Shown here piece by piece: positions 54,200 to 64,000 of a stretch of DNA of 64,000 nt. A model generated the notes under the pieces. The model had not been told where the DNA came from and made no database searches. It was given only the letters and a program-made list of their open reading frames with translations. Position numbers and translations under genes: made by a program. The number at the start of each line of letters is the position of its first letter. Within the stretch, counting starts at the first letter, position 1. Origin of the DNA: Branchiostoma lanceolatum. Taxonomy: Eukaryota; Chordata; Leptocardii; Amphioxiformes; Branchiostomatidae. The stretch covers positions 10,968,910-11,032,909 of the forward strand of contig NC_089724.1 in the NCBI RefSeq assembly GCF_035083965.1, in the 5' to 3' direction.

Positions 54200-57100
54200 T
54201 AGATCTTAAGAATTGATGGTGTTCAAAAACCCAGCTCTTTCTTACGATCGTCTGCGTTGTGTATCAGTATTTCCTAGTCAGCAGCTATTGATGATAATAG
54301 TGAAATAACAACAGAGGACTGGAGGCGGAAGAGTAACAGGGGGTATATTCAGTGGTGTCATCTCTCAGAGGCATTAGACCCAGTATGGTGTCAAGAGCAA
54401 CGAAAATAAGAACGCAATGTTCTGAGACTCATTTCGATATGTATGAACTTTTCAATAGAAAGAACGAAGGTATCACATTTGCAATCAAGATATGCGGTCA
54501 GTACGGAAACCCATAAATTTCGTAAATATCTTATAATGCGCATGGTTTTCTATTTTCATATTGCGAAACTGTTACTGTATACCATGGCCCACAAGCCCGG
54601 TCTATCTCCACATTTGAATTTATGGTTTGTAGACAATAAAAACTGGGACGACGATGTTTCACATATTCTATATCCCTCCCTTTTCATGAATATTTTGATC
54701 CGGGCGCGGACCCCGCTTTGCGTGACTGGAAACCTATACGACCCGTCTACTGTTAGTGTTTACCTTATAGACGATGTTTATCTTGTATCCTGCAGCTGGT
54801 TGCTTATGATTCACTCGCAAAGACGCGAACAAGCTGTCTCCTGATCATGGTGTAATCTTCGCCGCATTAAATCATTCCATGTATTCCCTATACTTAAGAT
54901 CCGTCTTACAAGTCTGCTACTTTTCCAGCCCAAGCAGACCAAGACCTACCAACTATCGAAATAAATCATTAGAACTCATATTATCTAGTCGGAAATCTGA
55001 CGCTAGTAACGCGGCGTCAATAACTGTTTGCGTGTTATCACTTGATATTATACATGTTTGGATTGCAATTGCATATCGGTCATTTTTGTCACTCATGATC
55101 CATTATAGGATCTTATAGGTAGTAACGCGTATGCCTTGATACGTATTTCCAGTCAGTATATATGTTCTGACATGACAATATCATTTGCAAATCATCAGGA
55201 CAACGTTAACAGAGAAAAGAGCTAGGTACATGTAACTAATATTCGTGAAGGGAGAGAGATTGAGAGGTGAGATAGCGGGAAAAGAGAGAAATCACGAACG
55301 AGAGTATAGTAGAAGAGATACTGTATACAGAACAACAAGTAGTCCATGGGCCAAGCAGGTTTTTTACACAAGACCCCATAAGTGGCCCAAATAAATGCCT
55401 GTTTTTGGAAAGTAAACAATACATTTTTTACACAAAATTACGCCCAAAAATGGACTTAAAAGACTCATAGCTTCTTATTGAGTTAAAATATCAACCAAAA
55501 ACATACTATTTCATGATTCCTGTGGTATCTTTTGCCTACAAACCGATTTTCACCGAAGATTATTGATGTTTGATATTATGTCCCAGTCCCCTGAATTAAG
55601 TCCCAAAAATCGAGGTCCATTTTAATGACGTCACCATATCACGTGATAATTCCTAAAAAGCTGGACATTTGACATTGTTATCATGCATAATTATAAAGCA
55701 GAGGAATTAACCTTTTCAAAAAAGTAAGTCACCCTTTGTCCCTCTGTTTGGTACCAAATGGCTATTTTGAGGGACCTGGCCCATGGACTAAAGATGAAGG
55801 GAGGGTTACAGGAAAAAAGGGACGATGCAGTTGAGCAATCGCTCTGTGGATCCGGATCCGGATACATGAAAGAAAGAAGGGGCGATCCATCAGACACCTC
55901 TGCCATCAGCTGGTGTTGGGGGTACAGGTACTGTATACACAAACAGACTTTCAGGTAGGTTATTTGTGGATGGACCGTGGCGGAACCATCAACACATGTG
56001 TCCGGCAGAGACAGGGCGATGTCAACACAGGTGACTGCATGGGTGTGGTGGGGATACTGAGGGCTCCGACGGCTGGGGATGGCCGGGTTCTTTTGAGAAA
56101 GAGACAATTTACTGGCTGTATGTGGCTGACAACTTAAAATCTTGGGCTCATTGCGTTTTGGGAGTTATTCAGAAGAACGTGCACGCAATACCAGAGGTTA
56201 TGGAGTGAAGATTGGAAAGCCTTATGTTGACTTAAGTTGAACAACTCAGATCACGGGACTGTAGTGACGGATACTAGGAAAATATATTTGTTTATATTTT
56301 GGTCTTTCTGACAAGGGAATAGTCCTTGTTTCGAGGCAATTGCAAGACAGGACAACATAGCAAGATTCCATTAATTCTGTACTACGGGAACATATAATTT
56401 CTCAAGGCACAAGAACAGAACAGAACATCCCCACTTATGGCGCACTTTTCACGAATTTGAATCTACAAGCTATTGGTGTTGCACGGACATTTTTCTGAAT
56501 AACGCACATCGGCATTGTAGTCTGTGTAACGTATACTCTGCTGTCCGAGGCTATAATGGCCCCTCTCCGGGCCGGCACCGCATGTTGGGCGGGCCATTAA
56601 ATACTGAGCGCTATTTAATGAGGCTACATTGTCAGCATCAGCTATTAGCGAAGTCAACTACCATTTTCTTTGCACCATATAGTTGCTTTCACTTTTCTCC
56701 TGAAGACCGCCAGAGAGATTTAATAATAAACGTACACTTGTGTGCTCCGTACACCACACGCCATGCCTTGCAGTCATCGTACGAAGCACAGTTTTACTTT
56801 GTCCACAATGATCTTGTCATCCCATATTCAGTTGGCGTTGAAATAGGCCTAGGGTGGCGACTTCGCTGCGACCTGAAATTTAACAGATCGCCCAACGAAT
56901 CTCATTGACTCTGTGAAAAACGATTCTTTAAACGTTTTTTGTAGCTTCTACCAGGTTCCACGCGTCGCTGGAAAGACTAAAAATTTGTAGGCAGATGACA
57001 TGCCGGAGGAATAGCTGGCCGGGGAGTTGCGACCTATAGCTAAGGAGCCAATTTAACTCTTTCCAGTGACCTGTGGAGCCTGGTAGACGCTACGTTTTGT

Positions 57101-57982
57101 CTGAATTGGTATCTGTAATACTTTTATATTTTGCACGATACTCCAATTATATGAAGTCCGCACATCCAATCTAGGTCGCAGTGAAACGACAAGTGATCAT
57201 GATGCTGCAATATCTTTATCAATCGCCTAATGGCGCTTCGGACCTGTGTCTCTCTATATCCGAGTGCCGATAAACGTTAAAAAAACTTTAAAGCGATTCA
57301 GAATCAGTCTTATTCATCAATACAACATGTTGTTACTAGTATACCTTTTAAAAATTAAACTATAGTTTTGAATGTGTTTCTTATTTCATCTTATTTTTTC
57401 TAGGGGACATGGACCTGTTGTCTTTCTGTGCTTTCTGCTATACGTTTTGATGCCATCGTCGAAATAAAGGCCAAGACATATCGTGGCGCGCCGCCTACTT
57501 TTGTCCGATATTAAAGTAGTCATTAGGCACGGATATTAAAGTAATGTAGTCTGCAGGGTGTGATTTGAGTACCGGAAGACAAAGCAACTGGATTGCATTC
57601 CGTAAACTACGGTGTGCAACAGGTATTGTTGATAACAGCTAGCATTTTCGCCCCCCTCCCACCCTCGTCTTTGTTCAGTGGTGTGGACATGTTTACATGT
57701 TAGTCCCTGTGGGTTTAAAACACATTCCGCAAAAGAAAATAGTTTTCCGAAATCATAAAATCACATAGCACCCAGCTTTCTGTCAAGGAAAATTGTCTTG
57801 GAATTATGTAGCTGACTTTATTAATTGACCTCTTCATCGTCTATAATTTTACTTTTTCACACTCAAATTATATAATTTTACTCCGTCCATGTTGGAAAAG
57901 CAAACCAGTTTCAATGTGTTGAATATGCCCTCTATCCATAGATCTACAGTCCTGCTGTACAGCCACACACCTGTTGGTCACC
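54200..57982. other. long intergenic stretch before SETDB1
   Basis: No recognised gene. Plus-strand open frames of 133 codons (54443-54844) and 79 codons (54879-55118) are hydrophobic and AT-rich, with no recognised domain. A foldback MITE is at 56941-57093. The SETDB1 promoter should be near 57900-57980; no TATA box is seen. Confidence 0.4.
56941..57093. mobile_element. foldback MITE, about 153 bp
   Basis: Terminal inverted repeats GTAGCTTCTACCAGGTTCCA and, reversed at the right end, GTAGCGTCTACCAGGCTCCA, continuing to CTGGAAAGA. A related copy is in SETDB1 intron 5 at about 60463-60640. Confidence 0.75.
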
Positions 57983-60900
57983 ATGGCAACAGTTGGAGAT
58001 GCAGAGAGGCAGGAGATGTCAGAGGAGAACTTTTATGATAACCTGGATGACATCATCTCCGGGCTGGTGAATGAGAAGCTGGAGGGCAGTGGGTGGGTGG
58101 AGGGGCTGCCCCCCGGGATGGCAGACATAGAGAGGGAACTGGGCAGTCTGGAAGGTGAGAAATACATTGTACTTTTTTGTTTTTGGCATCGCCTCAGAAA
58201 AGAGGCCACTTTTCTTTGATGTCACTCACTGGGAGTATGTCATGCTTTTTGCTCTTGAGCTTGCTACATTTCTATAATCCGTCACATGTCAGAACCCATT
58301 TGTCTGTAAAAATGTAGCTATCGTATGCAATTTTTTTCTGTGCCTAAAACTGTAACAAGACGGCCCAATAGTACATTATATATGCGACTGGCTCATACTT
58401 ATAGCTCAAAACTTGTGTCCTACTCCAGACCAGCAGGCGCGTATCCAGGATGTGTTCCAGGAGTCGGAACAGCTGCTGGGCGTGGCCGGGGATAACCTGG
58501 CATGGCAGCAGACCTGGTTCAACGACTGGAAGGACCACAACAGGTCGGTCAAGGTCACTTTATCTGTCCTGACAGAAATGACAATGCCTGGGAGTATGTA
58601 AAACTCCACAGCACCATCTAAAACAAGGTAAAAGATAAGATTTGCCACGTTTTCAGTGTCCTTTCAAATCCAGAGTACCCAACGTTGGATGATTTAACAC
58701 TAACAGGGCTCGAAATTCATTTTTGTGAGTAGGTGCACTGGTGCGCCTAATGAAAAAAATGTAGATGCACAGAAATAAAATTACAAAGTAAAATGTCAGC
58801 AATTAAATCTAATTAAAAACCTTCTTGACTCTCCTCAGAGATTGAATCTTAGATTCTATATCTAACTTCAAAATGTTGAATAAGTAAAACAACAAAGGTT
58901 TCATTTTTTCTGACACTTCATTGTCTATAGCACATTTAGTTTACATAGAGAACTCAACACAAATATCTAGGTGCACATGTGCACTCACAGTCAAAAATAA
59001 GGCTCACAACTTCAAATTTGGGTGCGCAAAAGTGCATATGCACTCGGTATTTCTAGCCCTATATCTACATTGTAAGAATGACATGTGTTGTCTATGTTCA
59101 AGCAGGACTGGGGTCCCGGAAGAGATGGTGGATCTCACAGTGGAGGATGATGAGATCATGGTGGTGTCAGACAGGCCAGCCATACAACAACAACAACCAC
59201 AACAACAACGAGCACAACAACAACGAGCACAACAGAGACAAGAACAGCCTGAGCTGTCGTCCGCTCCACAGGCAGTTGCTGAGGTGGAGACCCCCCCTGC
59301 CGTGCCTCAACAATCCCAGCCTGAGAGTTCTGTACCAACAACCAATCAGGAGACAGGAGCATCCTCTGAGCAGCCAATAGCAGTCCAGCATGAGGAGCAG
59401 GTTCAGAGAGAGGCTGTGAAAGTGTCAACTGCTGAGGCTGGACCATCTTCACAGGTTTGCTTTTATCTTGAATTAGCTTAGCCACCATCTCCTGTGTTAA
59501 GAGTGTTTAGATGGTTGATTGTTTCTAATACAGCTTGCAATTCAGCTTCACTGAGCTGAATCAAATTTACAAACAAAATAGCTGCCGTAATATAATGTAA
59601 AATATGATAAAAAAGAAAAGCTTGAAACAGTGATATCAGAGCTGAGAAATACTATGATGTTGCTAAAGATAGGAATGACAAGAGAGTGCAAAGTTCAAAG
59701 TTTGTGTTGAAATGATTTTTGTCTACATTTGCAGGTGGCTCCGGGTACGTCAGACCCTGTGTCTGCAGAGCTGGCTGTGGGCATGAGACTCATGGGGAAG
59801 AAAAAAGACGACATCTGGTACCAGGGTACCCTCATAAAGATCGTCACCGATGAGAAGGGAGTGGTGAGAAAAGTTTATCAGTCATTTTGGTGACTTCTAT
59901 AATTAGGAAGTCTTCTTAATTCCCAGTCAGATCTAGAAGCGATTGAATCTATATCAAAGATGATATAGGTTCATACTATCATGCAAAGGTTTGAAAGGAT
60001 ACTGACATTTTAAACCCTTTTGTAATTTAGCAGAAAAGCAAACATTTATAACTCTGTAATTCAATCTGGATTTAAGATACATTGTAAATTGTAAAGATGG
60101 GGATCAAGTCATAAATTGTGATGAAATGCATGGAAATAGACGTAGTTTTGGAATGTGCTATGTTCTGAATATCATATGACTTTGAAGAAAGTTAGACTCA
60201 CTGGCATATTTTTCACTGAAGTCCATTCTTCCATAGATATGTTCCAGAGTAATCCGTCACTCTCCTTCCATACAGATCAGGTACAAGGTGAAGTACGATG
60301 TAAAAGGGAAGAGCCTGTTGTCAGGAAACCACATTGCGTTCTGCGAGACAGTGGGACAGGGAGTACTGCATGCTGGCAGCAGGATTGTGGGTAGGTTGCT
60401 AAGTATAACAACATCAATGGCAATGCCAATGGTAAGGAGTCTATGGGTCCTCCCTTCTTGTATCCTCTACCAGGCCCCGTGGATTGCTTGGAAAATAGTA
60501 GAAATTGGCCAAACAGAGTGAATTGTATGAAGGGAGTCGGCTACAGAGAGAGGGTCCAATCTGCAATCCTAGGAGCCTGCAAGTGAAACCCTTGCAAATA
60601 TTCTCCCTATAGCCGGCGTAGTTAGTCTGGTAGAGACTACCCTTCTTGTAGGTACATGTACAACTGCATTTGTATATTGTATGTTATAGAGATTTAGCTT
60701 GAAATGTAATCTTCAGAACAAGAAGACACCCACTACTGGAAAAAAAGTTTTGTCTTCTGTATAAGCTACAAAGGGCCATTTGAAGTTTATTTTCTTTATT
60801 AGAGTAAAAGATACTTAATTTTTTCAATGAGTTTTAAAAAGGGTCCATGCAGAGCAGTGAGTAAAGTCACTTCAGCTATGATTTGATCTCACTGTGATTG

Positions 60901-63836
60901 GTTTCCTGATGTATTTTGTAAGTATTTGACTTCCCTTACTTTACAGGTCAGTATGTTGACGAGGAGGGGGACTCTGTCCAGTACCTGTACGCCGGGATCG
61001 TGGCAGAGCTGCCGTCCAAGGCAAACAAATCCCGCTATCTCATCTTCTTCGATGATGGCTTTGCAACCTACCTCAGAAGGAACCAAATACACCAGGTTGG
61101 GGGCTGTTTCAATTACACCCATGATATTTTCTCTTGGAACTTGATGGGAAAATGTCGCAAGAAATTGTAACAGAACATTTATATTCTACACATCTGTTGT
61201 TGTGCTGTAGGTGTGCAAGCCTAGTGCAAACGCTTGGGAGGACGTCCACCCCAACTCCAGGGAGTTCATCAGAGAATACTTGCAGGGGTATCCTGAGGTC
61301 AGTTTAGTAGTTTTTTTTATAAGAAATGCTGAGACTCAAATACGATTGATGATAGTCCTGCCAAACCTTGTACCCTTAATTCCTGACCCTCAGAATAACA
61401 CTTGAAATAAGTTACAAGATAATTCTAATATGCTTCAGTTTTCTATGCTTTCAGATATCTAAAAATCTTAACTGATAAAAGATACACTTAAACTTAAAGT
61501 TTATACTAAGTTATAGAATAGGACTTGACATTGCCCTACAGGTCAATACGGTTTACCTTTCATGTCCTTTCATGGAATGTTGCTAGCTGCTTTCTGCATA
61601 CCTGCATACCAGTTGACCAATAACGATCATCCATGATGATGATGTTGACTCCTTGAATCGATCAATACAGCTACAAATCCTGACAGCGCGCATGTTTTCT
61701 GTAGCGAGCCATGGTTAAGGTGAAGGTTGGGCAGAAGATCCGTACGGAGTGGAACGGCCAGTGGTGGGACGCGCGGGTGGACTCGGTGGACGGCAGCCTG
61801 GTGAAGATGTATTACCCGACAGACAAGCGCTCGGAGTGGATCTATCGGGGATCCACAAGGCTTTGGCCGCTTTATGAAGCTTTTGTAAGTCAATTCTGTC
61901 TGTCAACACCAAACCACTTTGATTTTCTGTCCACATATTTGCATCCAACTTTGCCAGAAGCAAAACATTTCCATAGACTTGAAGCTGTTACGTGTACATG
62001 TATCATCATTTGTCATGTCTACCCTTCAGGTACATTTTGGACATTTCCCCCTCTGTTACAGCTTCTGCCCAAGCACCTCTATGATTATATTGACCTAGGT
62101 CTATATTTCTTTTCCTGTCTTGTTTTTGCTTCCTTGCACCAAGGCACATAACCAAATTGAAATGACAGTTACAGTTCAGCTTCATGAAAATAGTATTTAA
62201 TCTTCTCATTACTGTAAAGCTTACCTTAGTGGTATATAAGTTGTAATGATTAAGTGCAGGTTTCTGAACAATGAAATGTTCTATGGGATGTACACTTTAT
62301 AGTATATGTTCCATGCTGACAAGGCCTTATCAATACGGTACATCCACAGGCCCATCAGGAACAGGCACAGACTGGGGGATCAAAGTCTATCAGAAGCCAC
62401 ACCATGGGGAAAACACGCGGCCCACACATCGAGTACACACGCGCTGAGGATGAAGGTGGTTACGCTTTGTTTTGGACAGTTATTATTGTAGGACAAGCAT
62501 AAGTTGTAATGTAATGATTATTCACCTTTTATATCTATAAAACCAGTCTCTAGATTTTGTCCTAAATTATTGCCCTAATTATCTGTGTTCCCGTGACACC
62601 CCCCTCCAAACTGGACCTCTGGGAAGACTGCCAAGCCGACATTGCATTCTAGTCTAATTATAGGATATTGATTGATAGATTGATAGATTGATTGATTGAT
62701 TGAATAAAAACTGTATTTCTGCTGATTTGCAGAAGCCAAAAGCAAGGCAGCAGGTGGATCAGAGTCTGCACAGAAGAAGCCAGCCTCCGCATCGGCCCCC
62801 ATCGGCAGTCAGTCCAAACCCCCCTCCCGCAGCAGCACACCGCGCTCCTCCAGCACCGTAGACTCCAACAGCCTCTCCTTCGAGAAACTCCTGACAGAGG
62901 ACATTGAGAAACTGCAAGCTGGTTCCAAACTGGTTCCTTCGAGTAGCGGCGAGTTGCAGAATAGTGGAGGGGGGATGGGGAGGCCTGTTACCAACAGGGA
63001 GGCCTGGTTACAGATCGCTGGTGCCTCGCAAAAAAATACTGTGACTAGCCAGCAGTCAAACACCACTGTGAAACAAACAGTAACCAACCAGCAGTCAAAC
63101 ACATCTGTGAAACAAACAGTGACCAGTCAGCAGTCAAACGCTGCAGCCAAACAAACAGTTCCCACCGCCCAGCCCCCAGTCACAACCTTTCCCCAGAGAC
63201 AAAGCAGGCCTCTGAAGAAGCAGGTGGCAAGAAAAAGTACAGGCCCAAGGTCAAGGAGACCATTTCCTGACCATTATACCAGTAGTAGTACATCTGTGGG
63301 CAGAAAGGATATTGCCAGCATTCTCCAGAAAAGGCTGATGGAGGAGGGAGGTGAGTTTAAAAGACTAACTACTTAGCAGGATTTTGTCCATTCTCTTTTC
63401 TTAACCATCTCACTGCTGAGGTAGCCTCTTGGCTGGTAGCAGGGAGGAAGTTAAACAGCGTTTCCTTTCATGCTTCTGCTATGTACATGTATGTACCACT
63501 ATTTCTCGTGAAAACCACTTTAATGGTCAACAAATCCATTATTGTGTTGAAGAAACAAATACAACAAGAAGTCCGTGTATAATATCATAGCCATTACTTG
63601 GTTTGGTGATTTGCAGATTCTAACAGCCGTTCTAGCGAGGACAGTGTCGTGGACATCACAGTAGACACGGACCCTACGGAGGTTCCCACTCCCAAAATGT
63701 TGAAGTTCTGTCCACATCAGTGCACTCCGACATGTGTCAGTCACGTCCGTCCTGCCAATCCTGACCAGTACAGGGGACGGGGAGCATGGCCACACATCAA
63801 CCCACTCAAAGTGCCCATCTTGTACCAATGGGAGAG
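57983..63836 (+). CDS. SETDB1: histone H3K9 methyltransferase SETDB1, 5' part
   Basis: Nuclear enzyme that methylates H3 lysine 9 for silencing. Eleven exons in the window: 57983-58154, 58429-58543, 59106-59454, 59735-59863, 60276-60390, 60947-61095, 61211-61297, 61705-61884, 62350-62455, 62733-63350, 63617-63836; about 746 residues, then a donor at 63837, so the rest lies outside. Order: acidic N terminus; coiled region; SUMO-interacting-like [13 protein letters not shown]; Gln-rich linker; triple Tudor on exons 4-8 ([72 protein letters not shown]); low-complexity exon 10 with three 13-residue repeats (QTVTSQQSN type); then the start of the MBD ([28 protein letters not shown]). The Tudor block matches the vertebrate protein almost motif for motif. 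Pre-SET, SET and post-SET are not in view. Confidence 0.95.
58707..59063. mobile_element. short hAT-like non-autonomous element
   Basis: Left end CAGGGCTCGAAATTCA and right end, reversed, TAGGGCTAGAAATACC, with inner inverted GGTGCAC/GTGCACC-type motifs. CAGGG termini fit hAT elements; no 8-base target duplication was made out. In SETDB1 intron 2, touching exon 3. Confidence 0.5.
60463..60640. mobile_element. MITE related to 56941-57093
   Basis: Starts CTCTACCAGGCCCCGTGGATTG and ends GTCTGGTAGAGAC. Decayed copy in SETDB1 intron 5. Confidence 0.5.
62666..62703. repeat. (GATT)n microsatellite
   Basis: GATT/GATA tetranucleotide run in SETDB1 intron 9, just before exon 10. Confidence 0.85.
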
Positions 63837-64000
63837 GTAGGACAAGCTTTGGACATCATTCAGTCATGACCACGCCTTATGCTAGTCACTTTTCTCTGTG
63901 TAGCAAGGGAAAAATCTTGTAGTATTGAATTAATGCCTTTTAAAAATTTAGACATGAATTAATGAAATCTGATTCAATAGCCTAGTGGCCTGATAAACAT

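Noticed and set aside
52798-56908. Several open frames of 80-133 codons between the unidentified gene and SETDB1
   Set aside because: No recognised domain, no splice partners, AT-rich composition. Possibly chance or remnants of old foreign DNA; not enough to annotate as genes.
58921-59105. In-frame upstream extension of SETDB1 exon 3
   Set aside because: It is part of a transposon-like repeat, and the acceptor CAAGCAG at 59105 restores the phase from exon 2.

Overview
The window looks like nuclear DNA of an invertebrate chordate, most likely a lancelet (Branchiostoma). This rests on inference: genes are intron-rich with GT-AG introns, the SETDB1, CTSC and SDHAF2 proteins sit close to vertebrate ones, an astacin family has expanded in tandem, and many short foldback transposons, a tRNA-type SINE and a Penelope-like element fill the introns. 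No species-specific marker was tested.

Layout. (1) 900-1429, minus: a two-exon gene for a 68-residue secreted peptide-like protein of unknown identity. (2) 3266-38884, minus: five tandem astacin (M12A) metalloprotease genes, here called A1 to A5 from left to right. Each has a signal peptide, a propeptide with an L(Y/F)xGDI aspartate-switch-like motif, and the HExxHxxGFxH zinc site. In all five, one to three ShK domains (plus an LCCL domain in A1) are not at the C terminus. They lie inside the catalytic domain, between the first strand ([10 protein letters not shown]) and the first helix, each on a phase 1-1 exon. This nested architecture is the most striking thing in the window. A3 and A4 belong to a recognisable tandem duplication of about 6.3 kb whose junctions can be located, with a decayed A5-type last exon left at one seam. 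(3) 34058-35791, plus: an intronless class A GPCR nested in the largest intron of A5, open except for one in-frame TGA at the start of TM6, with a repeat-built C-tail. (4) 37813-38727: a broken Penelope-like retroelement with a GIY-YIG region and inverted arms that carry a hammerhead-like motif. (5) 40559-42422, minus: SDHAF2, head-to-head with (6) 42763-49400, plus: cathepsin C (CTSC), which has two complete alternative terminal exons of equal length. (7) 50598-54050, minus: GC-rich putative exons of an unidentified gene. (8) 57983 to the right edge, plus: the first eleven exons of SETDB1 (triple Tudor and start of the MBD); the SET part is outside the window.

How the genes fit together. The astacins are secreted zinc proteases, presumably digestive, immune or matrix enzymes, and form one locally expanding family. 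SDHAF2 (mitochondrial complex II assembly) and CTSC (lysosomal dipeptidyl peptidase) probably share a short divergent promoter. SETDB1 is an H3K9 methyltransferase with no functional tie to the rest. All exon boundaries were read by eye from splice consensus and reading-frame continuity, and the phases close in every named gene.
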